Shown here: positions 37,264 through 45,812 of the stretch, one piece after another
How the letters are laid out: each line of letters starts with the position of its first letter
How positions within the stretch are numbered: the stretch's first letter is position 1
NCBI RefSeq assembly: GCF_031846325.1
Contig: NZ_JAVRHZ010000002.1
Coordinates: forward strand, 518,251 to 582,250
Reading direction: 5' to 3'
Source: Patiriisocius_A hiemis
GTDB lineage: Bacteria > Bacteroidota > Bacteroidia > Flavobacteriales > Flavobacteriaceae
DNA length: 64,000 nt
Notes under the pieces: model-generated
The model's database searches: none
Seen by the model: the letters and a program-made list of their open reading frames with translations, nothing else
Told to the model about the DNA's origin: nothing
Program-made: the position numbers and the translations under genes

Positions 37264-37566
37264 CTATCTTTCAAAACTATACTCTCGCTCTACTTTACAA
37301 ATACGTAGCGTATAGTTTTTGTACCAGTTAGTTATGCCTAAATGTTGTGCTTTTTTATGCTCAATATCTTCTTTCCAATTAGAGATTGCTTTTAAGGAAT
37401 CCCAATAACTAATGGAGATGCCTATGGTGTCTCTTGCACTTTCAAAACCTAAAAACCCTGGCTGTTGTCTAGCCAAGGTTTCCATTTGTTTTGCCATTTT
37501 TTCATACCCCTCTGTTTTTTCAGTTAGGGTGTTTGTAAAAATAACAGCGTAATAAGGTTGGGTCAT
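37264..37566 (-). CDS. ABM-domain (antibiotic biosynthesis monooxygenase-like) protein
   Basis: This 100-residue protein has the ferredoxin-like ABM fold pattern: YYAVIFTNTL, a Met-rich helix, QPGFLGFESARD, ISISYWDSLKAISNWK and WYKNYTLRICKVER. Members include heme-degrading or quinol monooxygenases, but most small ones are unassigned. The start is the ATG at 37566, just after the upstream stop (TAAGATG); the longer frame from 37587 begins with TTG. It is co-transcribed with the isoaspartyl peptidase gene. Confidence 0.78.
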   Translation of the reverse strand: MTQPYYAVIFTNTLTEKTEGYEKMAKQMETLARQQPGFLGFESARDTIGISISYWDSLKAISNWKEDIEHKKAQHLGITNWYKNYTLRICKVEREYSFER

Positions 37567-37567
37567 C

Positions 37568-38641
37568 TTATTCTTTATAAATTCCAATTACCAATTCCCC
37601 TTCTGCGTTCATGTGGGCGCGATACATACCTGCTGTATTAAACTCCATAGCAACATTTCCATCTTTATCTATCGAGACAATACCACCATCTCCTCCTAAT
37701 GCAGGCACTTTTTCTTGTATTACTTCTTTTGCTGCTTCTTGTAAGCTAAGACCTTTATATTCCATTAGTGCAGAAATATCATGTGCTACCATAGCACGTA
37801 TAAAATATTCACCCCAGCCTGTTGATGAAACTGCGCAGGTTGCATTGTTAGCATAGGTTCCAGCACCAATAATAGGTGCATCTCCAATTCTATTCCATCG
37901 TTTGTTGGTCATACCTCCAGTTGAAGTACCTGCAGCAAGATTTCCATTTTTATCTAAGGCAGCACAGCCTACGGTTCCAAATTTTGAATCTTTTATAAAT
38001 GGGTCTATAAATGCAGTTGTTCCATCATGATCTAGTTCTGCTTTTTCTCTATCCTTGATGCGCTGTAAAGACTTAAACCTTTTCTCTGTGTAGAAATAAG
38101 ACGGATCTACTAACTCAAAACCTTTTTCTTTAGCAAAAACCTCAGCGCCTTTGCCACTTAACATTACATGGGGAGAATTGTTCATTACCTCTAGGGCAAG
38201 GTCTATTGGGTTTTTAATTTGAGTCACACCGCTTACTGCTCCTGCATTTAAGGTTGCGCCATCCATTACAGAGGCATCTAACTCGTTTGTTTCTTCATGA
38301 GTAAAAACAGCTCCTTTTCCTGCATTAAAAAGAGGTGAGTCTTCCATTATGTTAATCGTTTTGGTAACAGCCTCCATTGCAGTACCACCATTTTTAAGAA
38401 TGTTGTGCCCTACTTTAATGGCCTCTTCTAGTTTAGATTTGTAAGCAGCTTCTAAAGAGTCACTCATATTTTTTTTAAGAATTGTACCTGCACCTCCATG
38501 AATTACAATTCCAAAATTTTCTAACTTTTGTTCTGTTTCTGAAGCAACTTTCGTTACCTTTTTAACACTTTCCGTATCATTTTTACAGCTGAAAGACACA
38601 AAAATCACGATTAAAAGTGTTAAAATTTGAATTTTTTTCAT
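37568..38641 (-). CDS. Exported isoaspartyl peptidase/L-asparaginase (Ntn hydrolase)
   Basis: The 357-residue Ntn hydrolase has a lipoprotein signal with Cys19 (SFSC), GIVIHGGAGT near the N-terminus of the mature part, and the autocleavage site before Thr223 (FGTVGCAALD), followed by AGTSTGGMTNK and GDAPIIGAGTYAN. This matches plant-type asparaginase/isoaspartyl peptidase more than glycosylasparaginase (which has HDTIG). It would remove isoaspartyl residues or hydrolyse asparagine in the periplasm. The following ABM gene starts one base after its stop. Confidence 0.9.
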   Translation of the reverse strand: MKKIQILTLLIVIFVSFSCKNDTESVKKVTKVASETEQKLENFGIVIHGGAGTILKKNMSDSLEAAYKSKLEEAIKVGHNILKNGGTAMEAVTKTINIMEDSPLFNAGKGAVFTHEETNELDASVMDGATLNAGAVSGVTQIKNPIDLALEVMNNSPHVMLSGKGAEVFAKEKGFELVDPSYFYTEKRFKSLQRIKDREKAELDHDGTTAFIDPFIKDSKFGTVGCAALDKNGNLAAGTSTGGMTNKRWNRIGDAPIIGAGTYANNATCAVSSTGWGEYFIRAMVAHDISALMEYKGLSLQEAAKEVIQEKVPALGGDGGIVSIDKDGNVAMEFNTAGMYRAHMNAEGELVIGIYKE

Positions 38642-38795
38642 ATTTCAAGTTTGAACAATAAATATAGGAATTTTCCTAGTAATGACGGGCGATGAATGAC
38701 GATGAAATTTCTTACATAAAGTTCAAATAAATGATATTTTTTCGATTAAATGCACAATAAATCAGTTTAAATGTATTTATATGTCATTTTTTTCT

Positions 38796-38803
38796 TACAT
38801 TTG
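38796..38803 (+). promoter_or_regulatory. -7 element upstream of the CAP lipoprotein gene
   Basis: TACATTTG matches TAnnTTTG and lies 37 bases before the ATG. Between them are two copies of ATGCCCC (38813-38819 and 38828-38834) and a GCATCA/TGATGC inverted pair (38809-38814, 38826-38831). Confidence 0.5.
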
Positions 38804-38840
38804 AGTCAGCATCATGCCCCAAATTTGATGCCCCCGACTT

Positions 38841-39344
38841 ATGAAAACATTAAAACTTAGCCTACTGGCTTTGGTAATGATTGCATTTACTACATCATGC
38901 CAAAAAGATGAAGAAGTAGTTCAAGAAGAAATTAACTACACAATAGACCTGTCCCTTGTTAACGAAACAGATTGGGAATTAGCAAACGAAGTATTAAGAC
39001 TTGTAAATGAGCATAGAGTATCTCAAGGACTTTCTACTATTAAAAAAGACAAGCAACACGCAAGTGCTTATGCCGTAGATCATACTAAATATATGATTGA
39101 TCAAAGTAAGATTAGTCATGATAACTTTGGAGTTCGTTCTGCTGCATTAAGAAGTCAAGGTGCTAAAACTGTTGGAGAAAATGTTGCCTTTGGATATACA
39201 GATGCTGAAACCCTTGTACATGCATGGTTGAGCAGCCCTAGCCACAGAGCTGTAATTGAAGGAAATTATACACATTCTGGTTTTGGAATTGTACCTGATG
39301 ATGGAGGCAGATATTATCACACACAACTTTTCTATAAGAAGTAA
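38841..39344 (+). CDS. CAP-domain (SCP/PR-1-like) lipoprotein
   Basis: The 167-residue protein has a lipoprotein signal (TTSC, Cys20) and a CAP domain: NEHRVSQGLSTI, the His in HTKYMI, SHDNFGVR, VGENVAFGY, and HAWLSSPSHRAVIEGNYTHSGFGI. The conserved His and Glu residues of the CAP cavity are present. Bacterial CAP lipoproteins are surface or periplasmic proteins without a general assigned activity. It probably has its own promoter at 38796-38803. Confidence 0.88.
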   Translation: MKTLKLSLLALVMIAFTTSCQKDEEVVQEEINYTIDLSLVNETDWELANEVLRLVNEHRVSQGLSTIKKDKQHASAYAVDHTKYMIDQSKISHDNFGVRSAALRSQGAKTVGENVAFGYTDAETLVHAWLSSPSHRAVIEGNYTHSGFGIVPDDGGRYYHTQLFYKK

Positions 39345-39372
39345 AATTACTTTAACTTTTATAACTTAATCT

Positions 39373-39415
39373 ATTGCCGTATTTTTAAAGTCACATCTTT
39401 AAAAGTTACGGCAAT
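39373..39415. promoter_or_regulatory. Long inverted repeat burying the start codon of the dioxygenase gene
   Basis: Perfect outer arms ATTGCCGTA (39373-39381) and TACGGCAAT (39407-39415) are continued by TTTTAAAG (39383-39390) and CTTTAAAA (39397-39404), with one wobble and one bulge and a 6-base loop. The right arm includes the first two bases of the start codon (ATG, 39414-39416). It could be a translation-blocking hairpin or a dyad operator covering the promoter (TATTTTTA at 39380). Confidence 0.65.
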
Positions 39416-39947
39416 GGCTATTTTAAAACCTTTTAATTTAACCCAATGGGTAGAAGAAAATAGAGATTTACTAAAACCACCTGTTGGAAATAAAAATCTA
39501 TATAAAGAAGCAGATGACTATATTGTTATGATTGTTGCAGGCCCTAATGCTCGCAAAGATTATCATTACAACGAAACAGAAGAGCTTTTTTATCAATTAG
39601 AAGGTAATATAGAAGTGCATATTCAAGAAGACGGAGAAAAGAAAACTATGAAATTAGGTCCTGGAGATATGTACTTACACCCAGCTAAGGTGCCACATTC
39701 TCCTGTGCGTCAGGAAAACTCAATTGGATTAGTTATTGAAAGAAAACGAAACGATCTAGAAGCAAAAGATGGATTATTATGGTTTTGTGACTCTTGTAAC
39801 AATAAACTCCACGAGGTGTATTTTTCGCTTACCGATATTGAAAAAGATTTTTTAAAGCATTTTAAGCATTTTTATGGAAGTGAAGATTTACGCACCTGTT
39901 CAAATTGTGGGACGATAATGGAAGTAGATAGTCGTTTTACTGAATAA
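39414..39947 (+). CDS. 3-hydroxyanthranilate 3,4-dioxygenase
   Basis: The 177-residue cupin opens the ring of 3-hydroxyanthranilate on the kynurenine route of tryptophan breakdown or NAD synthesis. The catalytic iron ligands His51, Glu57 and His95 are present, and the C-terminal second metal site has Cys125, Cys128, Cys162 and Cys165 (two CxxC pairs), as in bacterial members of the family. No other kynurenine-pathway gene is in the window. An ALDH gene follows 99 bases downstream. The start codon is inside a long inverted repeat. Confidence 0.95.
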   Translation: MAILKPFNLTQWVEENRDLLKPPVGNKNLYKEADDYIVMIVAGPNARKDYHYNETEELFYQLEGNIEVHIQEDGEKKTMKLGPGDMYLHPAKVPHSPVRQENSIGLVIERKRNDLEAKDGLLWFCDSCNNKLHEVYFSLTDIEKDFLKHFKHFYGSEDLRTCSNCGTIMEVDSRFTE

Positions 39948-40046
39948 GAATAATGACGCTTACTTTACTACTCTAAACTTTTACAGTCTTCATAGCTTTC
40001 AGTACCTTCGCAACAATTAATTTTAAATTAAAAAAACATACATAAT

Positions 40047-41600
40047 ATGTCAACGGTAGCAACTAGCTTTGGAATAGAAGAAGCGCTTCAAGAACTTGGT
40101 ATTAAAGAATTAAATAAGGGAACTTCAACGGGAAGTAATTGGTTTTCTGATGGAGATGAAATAGCCTCAAAGTCCCCTGTAAATGGCGAACTTATTGCCA
40201 GAGTTACTTCTACTTCAAAAGAAGATTATGAAAAAGTGATGAGTGCTGCTACTTCTGCATTTAAAACATGGAGAACGATGCCAGCACCGCAAAGAGGAGA
40301 AATTGTAAGACAGTTTGGTGATAAATTAAGAGAGAAGAAAGAACCACTTGGTAAGCTAGTTTCTTATGAGATGGGAAAAAGTTATCAAGAAGGATTAGGT
40401 GAAGTACAAGAAATGATAGACATCTGTGATTTTGCAGTTGGTTTATCTAGACAATTGCATGGACTTACTATGCATAGTGAGCGTCCTGGACATAGAATGT
40501 ATGAGCAATACCACCCGCTAGGTGTAGTAGGGATAATTTCTGCTTTTAACTTCCCAGTTGCAGTTTGGGCTTGGAATACTGCATTGGCTTGGGTTTGTGG
40601 AGATGTTTGTGTTTGGAAACCTAGTGAAAAAACACCTCTATGTGGGGTTGCTTGCCAGAATATTGCAGCAGAAGTTTTTGCTGCAAACAATTTACCAGAA
40701 GGTATCTCATGTCTAATTAATGGAGACTATAAAGTAGGTGAATATATGACAAAGGATAAAAGAGTTCCTTTGATCTCTGCTACAGGTTCTACAAGAATGG
40801 GTAAAATTGTTGCTCAAGAAGTAGGTGCGAGATTAGGAAAGTCTCTTTTAGAATTAGGAGGAAATAATGCCATTATAGTGACTCCAGATGCCGATGTAAA
40901 AATGACGGTGATTGGTGCTGTATTTGGTGCAGTAGGAACAGCTGGGCAACGTTGTACTTCTACACGCCGTCTTATTATTCACGAAAGTATGTACGACAAA
41001 GTTAAGAATGCAATTGTAGATGCATACAAACAATTAAGAATAGGAAACCCATTGGACGAGAACAACCATGTTGGACCTCTTATTGATACAGATGCTGTTG
41101 ATATGTACCAAAAAGCATTATCGCAAGTTGTAGAAGAAGGTGGAAATATTATTGTAGAAGGCGGTGTATTATCTGGGGAAGGTTATGAGAGTGGTTGTTA
41201 TGTAAAACCTGCAATTGCTGAAGCGCAACCAGAATATAAAATTGTACAACACGAAACGTTTGCACCTGTTTTATATTTATTAAAGTATAGCGGCGACGTA
41301 GAAAACGCCATCGATATACAAAACAATGTAGCACAAGGACTGTCTTCGGCTATCATGACAAATAATTTAAGAGAAGCGGAACGCTTTTTAAGTCATGCTG
41401 GAAGTGATTGCGGAATAGCTAATGTAAATATTGGAACCTCTGGAGCAGAAATTGGTGGAGCTTTTGGAGGTGAAAAAGAAACAGGTGGAGGACGTGAGTC
41501 TGGTAGTGATGCTTGGAAAGTTTATATGAGAAGACAAACCAATACCATTAATTATACTACAGAGCTACCTTTAGCACAAGGAATCAAGTTTGATTTATAG
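40047..41600 (+). CDS. ALDH7-type aldehyde dehydrogenase
   Basis: The 517-residue NAD-dependent dehydrogenase has the catalytic Glu in LELGGNNAI, the Cys in GTAGQRCTSTRRL (near residue 302), and the C-terminal signature SGAEIGGAFGGEKETGGGRESGSDAWK, which is close to ALDH7A1/antiquitin. The expected reaction is oxidation of alpha-aminoadipic semialdehyde (piperideine-6-carboxylate) in lysine breakdown. Its position after a kynurenine-pathway gene may be a shared catabolic theme, but 2-aminomuconate semialdehyde dehydrogenases belong to another ALDH family. A bidirectional terminator follows. Confidence 0.9.
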   Translation: MSTVATSFGIEEALQELGIKELNKGTSTGSNWFSDGDEIASKSPVNGELIARVTSTSKEDYEKVMSAATSAFKTWRTMPAPQRGEIVRQFGDKLREKKEPLGKLVSYEMGKSYQEGLGEVQEMIDICDFAVGLSRQLHGLTMHSERPGHRMYEQYHPLGVVGIISAFNFPVAVWAWNTALAWVCGDVCVWKPSEKTPLCGVACQNIAAEVFAANNLPEGISCLINGDYKVGEYMTKDKRVPLISATGSTRMGKIVAQEVGARLGKSLLELGGNNAIIVTPDADVKMTVIGAVFGAVGTAGQRCTSTRRLIIHESMYDKVKNAIVDAYKQLRIGNPLDENNHVGPLIDTDAVDMYQKALSQVVEEGGNIIVEGGVLSGEGYESGCYVKPAIAEAQPEYKIVQHETFAPVLYLLKYSGDVENAIDIQNNVAQGLSSAIMTNNLREAERFLSHAGSDCGIANVNIGTSGAEIGGAFGGEKETGGGRESGSDAWKVYMRRQTNTINYTTELPLAQGIKFDL

Positions 41601-41621
41601 TATTAAAGTATATCTATATAC

Positions 41622-41654
41622 AAAAAAGGCTCACATTATAAGTGAGCCTTTTTT
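41622..41654. terminator. Bidirectional terminator between ALDH and metallophosphatase genes
   Basis: Perfect 13-bp arms AAAAAAGGCTCAC (41622-41634) and GTGAGCCTTTTTT (41642-41654) carry A and T runs on each side, so the hairpin works in both directions. It overlaps the stop codon of the convergent metallophosphatase gene. Confidence 0.88.
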
Positions 41655-42378
41655 AATTCCGTCCCTTTTCATCAGGATATAACTCCCAAACAGGGTCACT
41701 TTGCCAAAACTCTTTAGTTTCTGTATTTATAATAGAAACAGGGCCTTTAAAAGCAGCGCCAGTATCTATATTCCATACGTTGGCAAAATTAGTGGGTGTA
41801 GTTTTTCCAATTCTTGTAACTGGTGTGTGGCCTATGTAAATTTCAGAAAAGAGCTTTAGTCTTTTAGGGTAATTTTTATCTTCTGGTGATAGATTTGGGT
41901 TTAAAGCACATACCATTTCCCATAACGTTCTATCCCAATAAACTACATTAGGGAAATATTCATTCTGTGGCCCGTGTAAATTAGTAAATCCTGCATGTAA
42001 ATACAGTTTGTTTTCATCGTCAATATAGTAGTTGTGCAACGATTCTAAAAATTGAATGTGTTGCTGTTTTTCTTCTTCAGAAATTTTAGCATAGCTATCT
42101 TTACTTGCTTGCCCACCATGATTGAGCCACATGGTTGGCTCTCCTTTTCCAACTAGATAATTATAGAGTAATTCATCATGATTGCCTCGTATAAAAATGC
42201 AGGGTTGTTTTTCAGAAAAAGAAAGTAAAAAACGAATGGTTTCGGCATTTTCACTCCATCCATCAACATAGTCGCCTACAAAGATAAATGTATCATTTAC
42301 CACATAGGGTACTTTGTCTAATACTTGTAATAGTCCTTTTAACCCTCCATGTATATCACCAACTACGTACGTACTCAT
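41653..42378 (-). CDS. Metallophosphatase, PP1/PP2A or ApaH-like
   Basis: The 241-residue calcineurin-like phosphoesterase has the motifs GDIHGG (residues 8-13), FVGDYVDG and IRGNHDE, and further His residues (NHGGQ, HAGFT, GHTPV). It could be a serine/threonine phosphatase or a diadenosine tetraphosphate hydrolase; the sequence does not decide. It overlaps the upstream zinc-ribbon gene by four bases (ATGA), so it belongs to the SPFH/zinc-ribbon operon. Confidence 0.85.
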   Translation of the reverse strand: MSTYVVGDIHGGLKGLLQVLDKVPYVVNDTFIFVGDYVDGWSENAETIRFLLSFSEKQPCIFIRGNHDELLYNYLVGKGEPTMWLNHGGQASKDSYAKISEEEKQQHIQFLESLHNYYIDDENKLYLHAGFTNLHGPQNEYFPNVVYWDRTLWEMVCALNPNLSPEDKNYPKRLKLFSEIYIGHTPVTRIGKTTPTNFANVWNIDTGAAFKGPVSIINTETKEFWQSDPVWELYPDEKGRN

Positions 42379-43472
42379 TGATTTTGATTCGCAAAATAAA
42401 CAATTACTCCAATCACGATAAGAATACCCAAAACTAAAAAGAAAATTTTCCAGAAAGAATATGGGCGTTGTCCAGAGAGCACTCCTGTTTGCCCATTCAC
42501 GAAAAAGTTATAGCGCTTTCCTTTAAACTTATAAGCACTAATATATACAGGTAATAAAATATGCTTGAAAGTTTCTTCGCTTAGATGCATATTTATAGAA
42601 GATACTCTTTGTGTATCACCTCCAATGTCATTTCTTGCCCATCTAGTTGCAATAACTTTAGCTTCTTTTTTGGCGTCTAAATGCCCATCTTTTAAAGGGA
42701 TAGTATATTTTTCGGTAACAAAACCAGCTAGAAAACCGCTGTCAAAGGGTTTTAATTCTTTTAAGTTCCATCGTGATACCTTTGAAGGGATAATCCCAGA
42801 TTTTTGTTTGGAGGCTTTAATAAGTGTGTCATCTACAAAACCACTTACGTTACCAGAGGCTGGATACCAGCGGGTTCTTCGTTCTCTTACAGTACGTCTA
42901 TTTTTACCAGAGCCTACTGTTCTTGTCACATAATAGTATTCTCCTCTTTGTCCAGTATAGGTAGCAAATAGCTGTGCGTCAAAAGTCCAGTAAGGTGAAT
43001 AAAGTCCCTTAGTATGTTGTGGGTCTAGCGATGCTTTTTTTAAATCGTTTGGTGCAAACCAAAGCCCATTTACCCATTTTTTAAAAATCTGATGTGCTTT
43101 TTCTTGTGATAATTGAAAAGGAACAACAGCTCCCGGCAAAATCCAATCTTCTTTATATGCATCTTCTATAATAAGAGGTGTACTGCAATAGACACAATGT
43201 AAAGACTTGTAATTTTCTTCAATATGTTGGTTGGCACCACAATTTTTACATTGTAACATAGTGATTTGCTCACTATGTGATTGCGCGCCCATTTCATTTA
43301 AATATTTAAAAAGCTCTAACTCCTCAAAGGTGTTTTCTGAAACAAGAATCTCTTGCTTGTAACTACAATAATCACAGGTAAGCGAAGTTGTCCCAGGAGC
43401 ATAGGTAAGTTCTGCGCCACAATTGACGCAGGACTTTTTTAATTCAGATTTTTGAGTAGGTGTTTCTTGCAT
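42375..43472 (-). CDS. Zinc-ribbon membrane protein, YdjG-like
   Basis: The 365-residue protein has two N-terminal zinc ribbons with CxxC pairs (CVNCGAEL ... CDYCSY and CKNCGAN ... CVYCSTPL). A long soluble part includes YSPYWTFDAQLFATYTGQRG and VYISAYKFKGKRYNFFVNGQTG, and a single C-terminal membrane helix (FFLVLGILIVIGVIVYFA) ends it. The architecture and its neighbour, an SPFH protein, recall B. subtilis YdjG/YdjI, which help recruit a PspA protein to the membrane. No PspA gene is in view. It is 3 bases after the SPFH gene. Confidence 0.75.
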   Translation of the reverse strand: MQETPTQKSELKKSCVNCGAELTYAPGTTSLTCDYCSYKQEILVSENTFEELELFKYLNEMGAQSHSEQITMLQCKNCGANQHIEENYKSLHCVYCSTPLIIEDAYKEDWILPGAVVPFQLSQEKAHQIFKKWVNGLWFAPNDLKKASLDPQHTKGLYSPYWTFDAQLFATYTGQRGEYYYVTRTVGSGKNRRTVRERRTRWYPASGNVSGFVDDTLIKASKQKSGIIPSKVSRWNLKELKPFDSGFLAGFVTEKYTIPLKDGHLDAKKEAKVIATRWARNDIGGDTQRVSSINMHLSEETFKHILLPVYISAYKFKGKRYNFFVNGQTGVLSGQRPYSFWKIFFLVLGILIVIGVIVYFANQNQ

Positions 43473-43475
43473 TGG

Positions 43476-44609
43476 TTATGATGCAGGAAGTGGTGGTGGT
43501 GTGCTTCCTCCTAAAAATGCTTTTAATTCTTCTACTTTTTGTAAAGCTATCCAATTTTGCATGCCTTGTTTCCAGACAAGTGTATCCTTGTTTACGGTTC
43601 TATTAGCAAAAAGTGCTTTTAATTGCTCAAAAGAAACAGGTCCTGCTTGTTGTCCATTAGCTGCATAAAAATATTGTATAGCTACTGGCATTGGAGGCGG
43701 TGTCGTACCTTGCGAGACTCCCATTTGGGGCTGTTGCTGTTGACCTGACATCATTGTGCCTCCCATTTGTTGTGCAAGGACAAAGCCCATTCCCATTCCC
43801 ATTCCTGCGCCAGCTGTTCCTCCTTCATTTGTAGCAGCGGCTTCAATAGCTTTTGCAGTTTTAAACTTAGTAAGTTTATCAAGATCTAGTTTGTCAATAC
43901 GGCTATACTCAAAGATTTCTTTTTTAAGGTCTTCTGGCATTGAGACATTTTCAATAAAAAATTTCTCAAGAGAGATACCAACGCTATTAAACTCTGGTTG
44001 CATTACTTCCTTACAGGTTTCAGACAATTCAGTAGTATTTGCAGCATATAATTCTATAGGCAAGTTAGCTTCTCCAACTGTATCTGTAAATCGTGTGGCA
44101 ATTAGACTTTTTAGGTGTTCATTAATTTCGAAGTTGGTAAAATTATTATCTGTACCTACAATATCTATTATAAATTTTCCAGCGTCATTAATTTTAAAAG
44201 CATAGGTTCCAAAGGCTCTAATTTCAACAAGACCAAATCGCTCATCGTTTAAAGTAATTGGGTTTTTTGTCCCCCATTTTTCGTCTGTAAAAAGATGTGT
44301 GTTTACAAAATAAACTTCAGCCTTGAATGGGCTATTAAAACCATATTTCCACCCTTTGAGGGTTGCCAGAATAGGTAAGTTTTGTGTGTTTAATGTGTAA
44401 GTGCCAGGAGTGAACACATCTGCAAGTTGTCCTTCATTAATAAAAACGGCTGTTTGTCCTTCTCGAACAATTAATTTTGCTTCGTTTTTAATTTCGTTTT
44501 GATAGCGTTCAAAGCGGTGAACAATGGTGTCATCTGTGTAGTCAAGCCACTCAATAATATCAATAAATTCGTTGCTTAACTTTTCTTTTATTTTGTCAAA
44601 AATTCCCAT
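43476..44609 (-). CDS. SPFH-domain protein with C-terminal GYF_2 domain, YdjI-like
   Basis: The 377-residue protein has an SPFH (virion core protein-like) region at about residues 20-250 (REGQTAVFINEGQ, FTPGTYTLNTQN, VGISLEKFFIENVSMP) and a Gly/Met/Gln/Pro-rich linker (about 260-305). A C-terminal GYF_2 domain follows (FYAANGQQAGPVSFEQLKALF, LVWKQGMQNWIAL). It resembles YdjI, a cytoplasmic membrane-associated scaffold. The GYF_2 domain probably binds proline-rich partners. It opens a three-gene operon with the zinc-ribbon protein and the metallophosphatase. Confidence 0.82.
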   Translation of the reverse strand: MGIFDKIKEKLSNEFIDIIEWLDYTDDTIVHRFERYQNEIKNEAKLIVREGQTAVFINEGQLADVFTPGTYTLNTQNLPILATLKGWKYGFNSPFKAEVYFVNTHLFTDEKWGTKNPITLNDERFGLVEIRAFGTYAFKINDAGKFIIDIVGTDNNFTNFEINEHLKSLIATRFTDTVGEANLPIELYAANTTELSETCKEVMQPEFNSVGISLEKFFIENVSMPEDLKKEIFEYSRIDKLDLDKLTKFKTAKAIEAAATNEGGTAGAGMGMGMGFVLAQQMGGTMMSGQQQQPQMGVSQGTTPPPMPVAIQYFYAANGQQAGPVSFEQLKALFANRTVNKDTLVWKQGMQNWIALQKVEELKAFLGGSTPPPLPAS

Positions 44610-44675
44610 GAGGTAGTGTTTTATTATTGAATTCTAAATATAAGTAAAATATTTGCAGTTAATGTTACAGGGAAA

Positions 44676-45812
44676 TCAATTATACTTTACCTTTCTAAGT
44701 ATCCTAACAGATTCTTTATAGCTTTTATATACGCTTTGATTAGTAGCCTTTAAATAGGGTTTAGCCTCTAATAATTTTGTTTTTGCTTCAGTAAAATCAT
44801 TTAAGAAACAAATAAGATAGGTGGCTGGAAGGTGCTGTAAATCTTTTTCTTCTGAAGGGTTTAAAGCAATCTTATTTTTAAGTTTTTCAATTAATGAATT
44901 GTTAGAGTTATAAATATGATGCAATGTTTTTTTATTGAACCGTGGTGGCTCAAAAATTAGCGTAGTATCTATTTGGTACGATCCATTATCGCTAAAGGTG
45001 ATGCAAACCTCTTCTAAGGGATAATATTTATACTTGTCATTGAGTCCAAGGTGGACATATTCGGTTATTTTAAATTCGTCATCTGTATAAGCGATAGTGA
45101 CTTCATCTAATGTTGAATAAAAAAGACGTACTTGCTCGTTTATCAATTCTATATCTACTCTGGAATAATAAGTTTTTCCTTTTACTTCTTTTATATTGCC
45201 AGACCAACAGACAACAAATAACTCTTTAAATACTTTGTAGTGAGATGTTAAGTCATTATGACGGTGATTCATAAAATCAATAACGCCATCTAGTGTATGC
45301 TCGATGTTGTTTTTTGCTTTATTCTCTATGGCTTTTACAATCTCTGAGTTGACATCTTTTATTTCAATGTCAAAATCCTTAGGCATAGAAATGCTTCCGT
45401 CTCTTAGAAATATGGAGCCTCCCCAATATTTCCAAATGTTTTTACGAAGTGAAGTTATCTTTCCGTTGGGTCTAATTGTGACCAAGCCTACTACTTTGTC
45501 TTGCTGTAAATGAGGGAAGGCAACATTTTCATATACAATTATAGGAGCGTTTGTTAAATAGGCATTTACGAGGTTTTGTATTTTACTATCATCAAAAAAA
45601 TCGACTCCTCTTATTTCATTGGTCTCGTCTTCTACACCAATTACTATATAGCTGTTATTAGCTGGATTACTATTGCTAAGGGCGCAAATATGTTTAAGAA
45701 ATTTAGCTTTACCCTCTTTACTGCCAAGATCAATTTTTCGTTTTTTATCATAAAAGCTACTCTCATCATTGTGAGCAAGTAAGTTTTTAATTAAAAGACG
45801 TTTGTTAATCAT
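44676..45812 (-). CDS. AlbA_2 (Schlafen-like) domain protein
   Basis: The 378-residue protein starts with an AlbA_2/Schlafen-type domain (about 1-140): ESSFYDKKRKIDLGSKEGK, FLKHICALSNS, YIVIGVEDETNEIRGVD, and PIIVYENVAF. The remaining 240 residues are not recognised and lack the usual C-terminal ATPase-like or winged-helix region. AlbA_2 proteins are often annotated as ATP-binding or transcriptional regulators. It sits alone between the SPFH operon and an SDR gene, with 66 and 111 bases to its neighbours. It could have a defence or regulatory role, but nothing here decides that. Confidence 0.7.
   Translation of the reverse strand: MINKRLLIKNLLAHNDESSFYDKKRKIDLGSKEGKAKFLKHICALSNSNPANNSYIVIGVEDETNEIRGVDFFDDSKIQNLVNAYLTNAPIIVYENVAFPHLQQDKVVGLVTIRPNGKITSLRKNIWKYWGGSIFLRDGSISMPKDFDIEIKDVNSEIVKAIENKAKNNIEHTLDGVIDFMNHRHNDLTSHYKVFKELFVVCWSGNIKEVKGKTYYSRVDIELINEQVRLFYSTLDEVTIAYTDDEFKITEYVHLGLNDKYKYYPLEEVCITFSDNGSYQIDTTLIFEPPRFNKKTLHHIYNSNNSLIEKLKNKIALNPSEEKDLQHLPATYLICFLNDFTEAKTKLLEAKPYLKATNQSVYKSYKESVRILRKVKYN

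Noticed and set aside
37567..37587. Longer N-terminus for the ABM-domain gene
   Set aside because: It begins with TTG inside the upstream gene; the ATG at 37566 follows the upstream stop.
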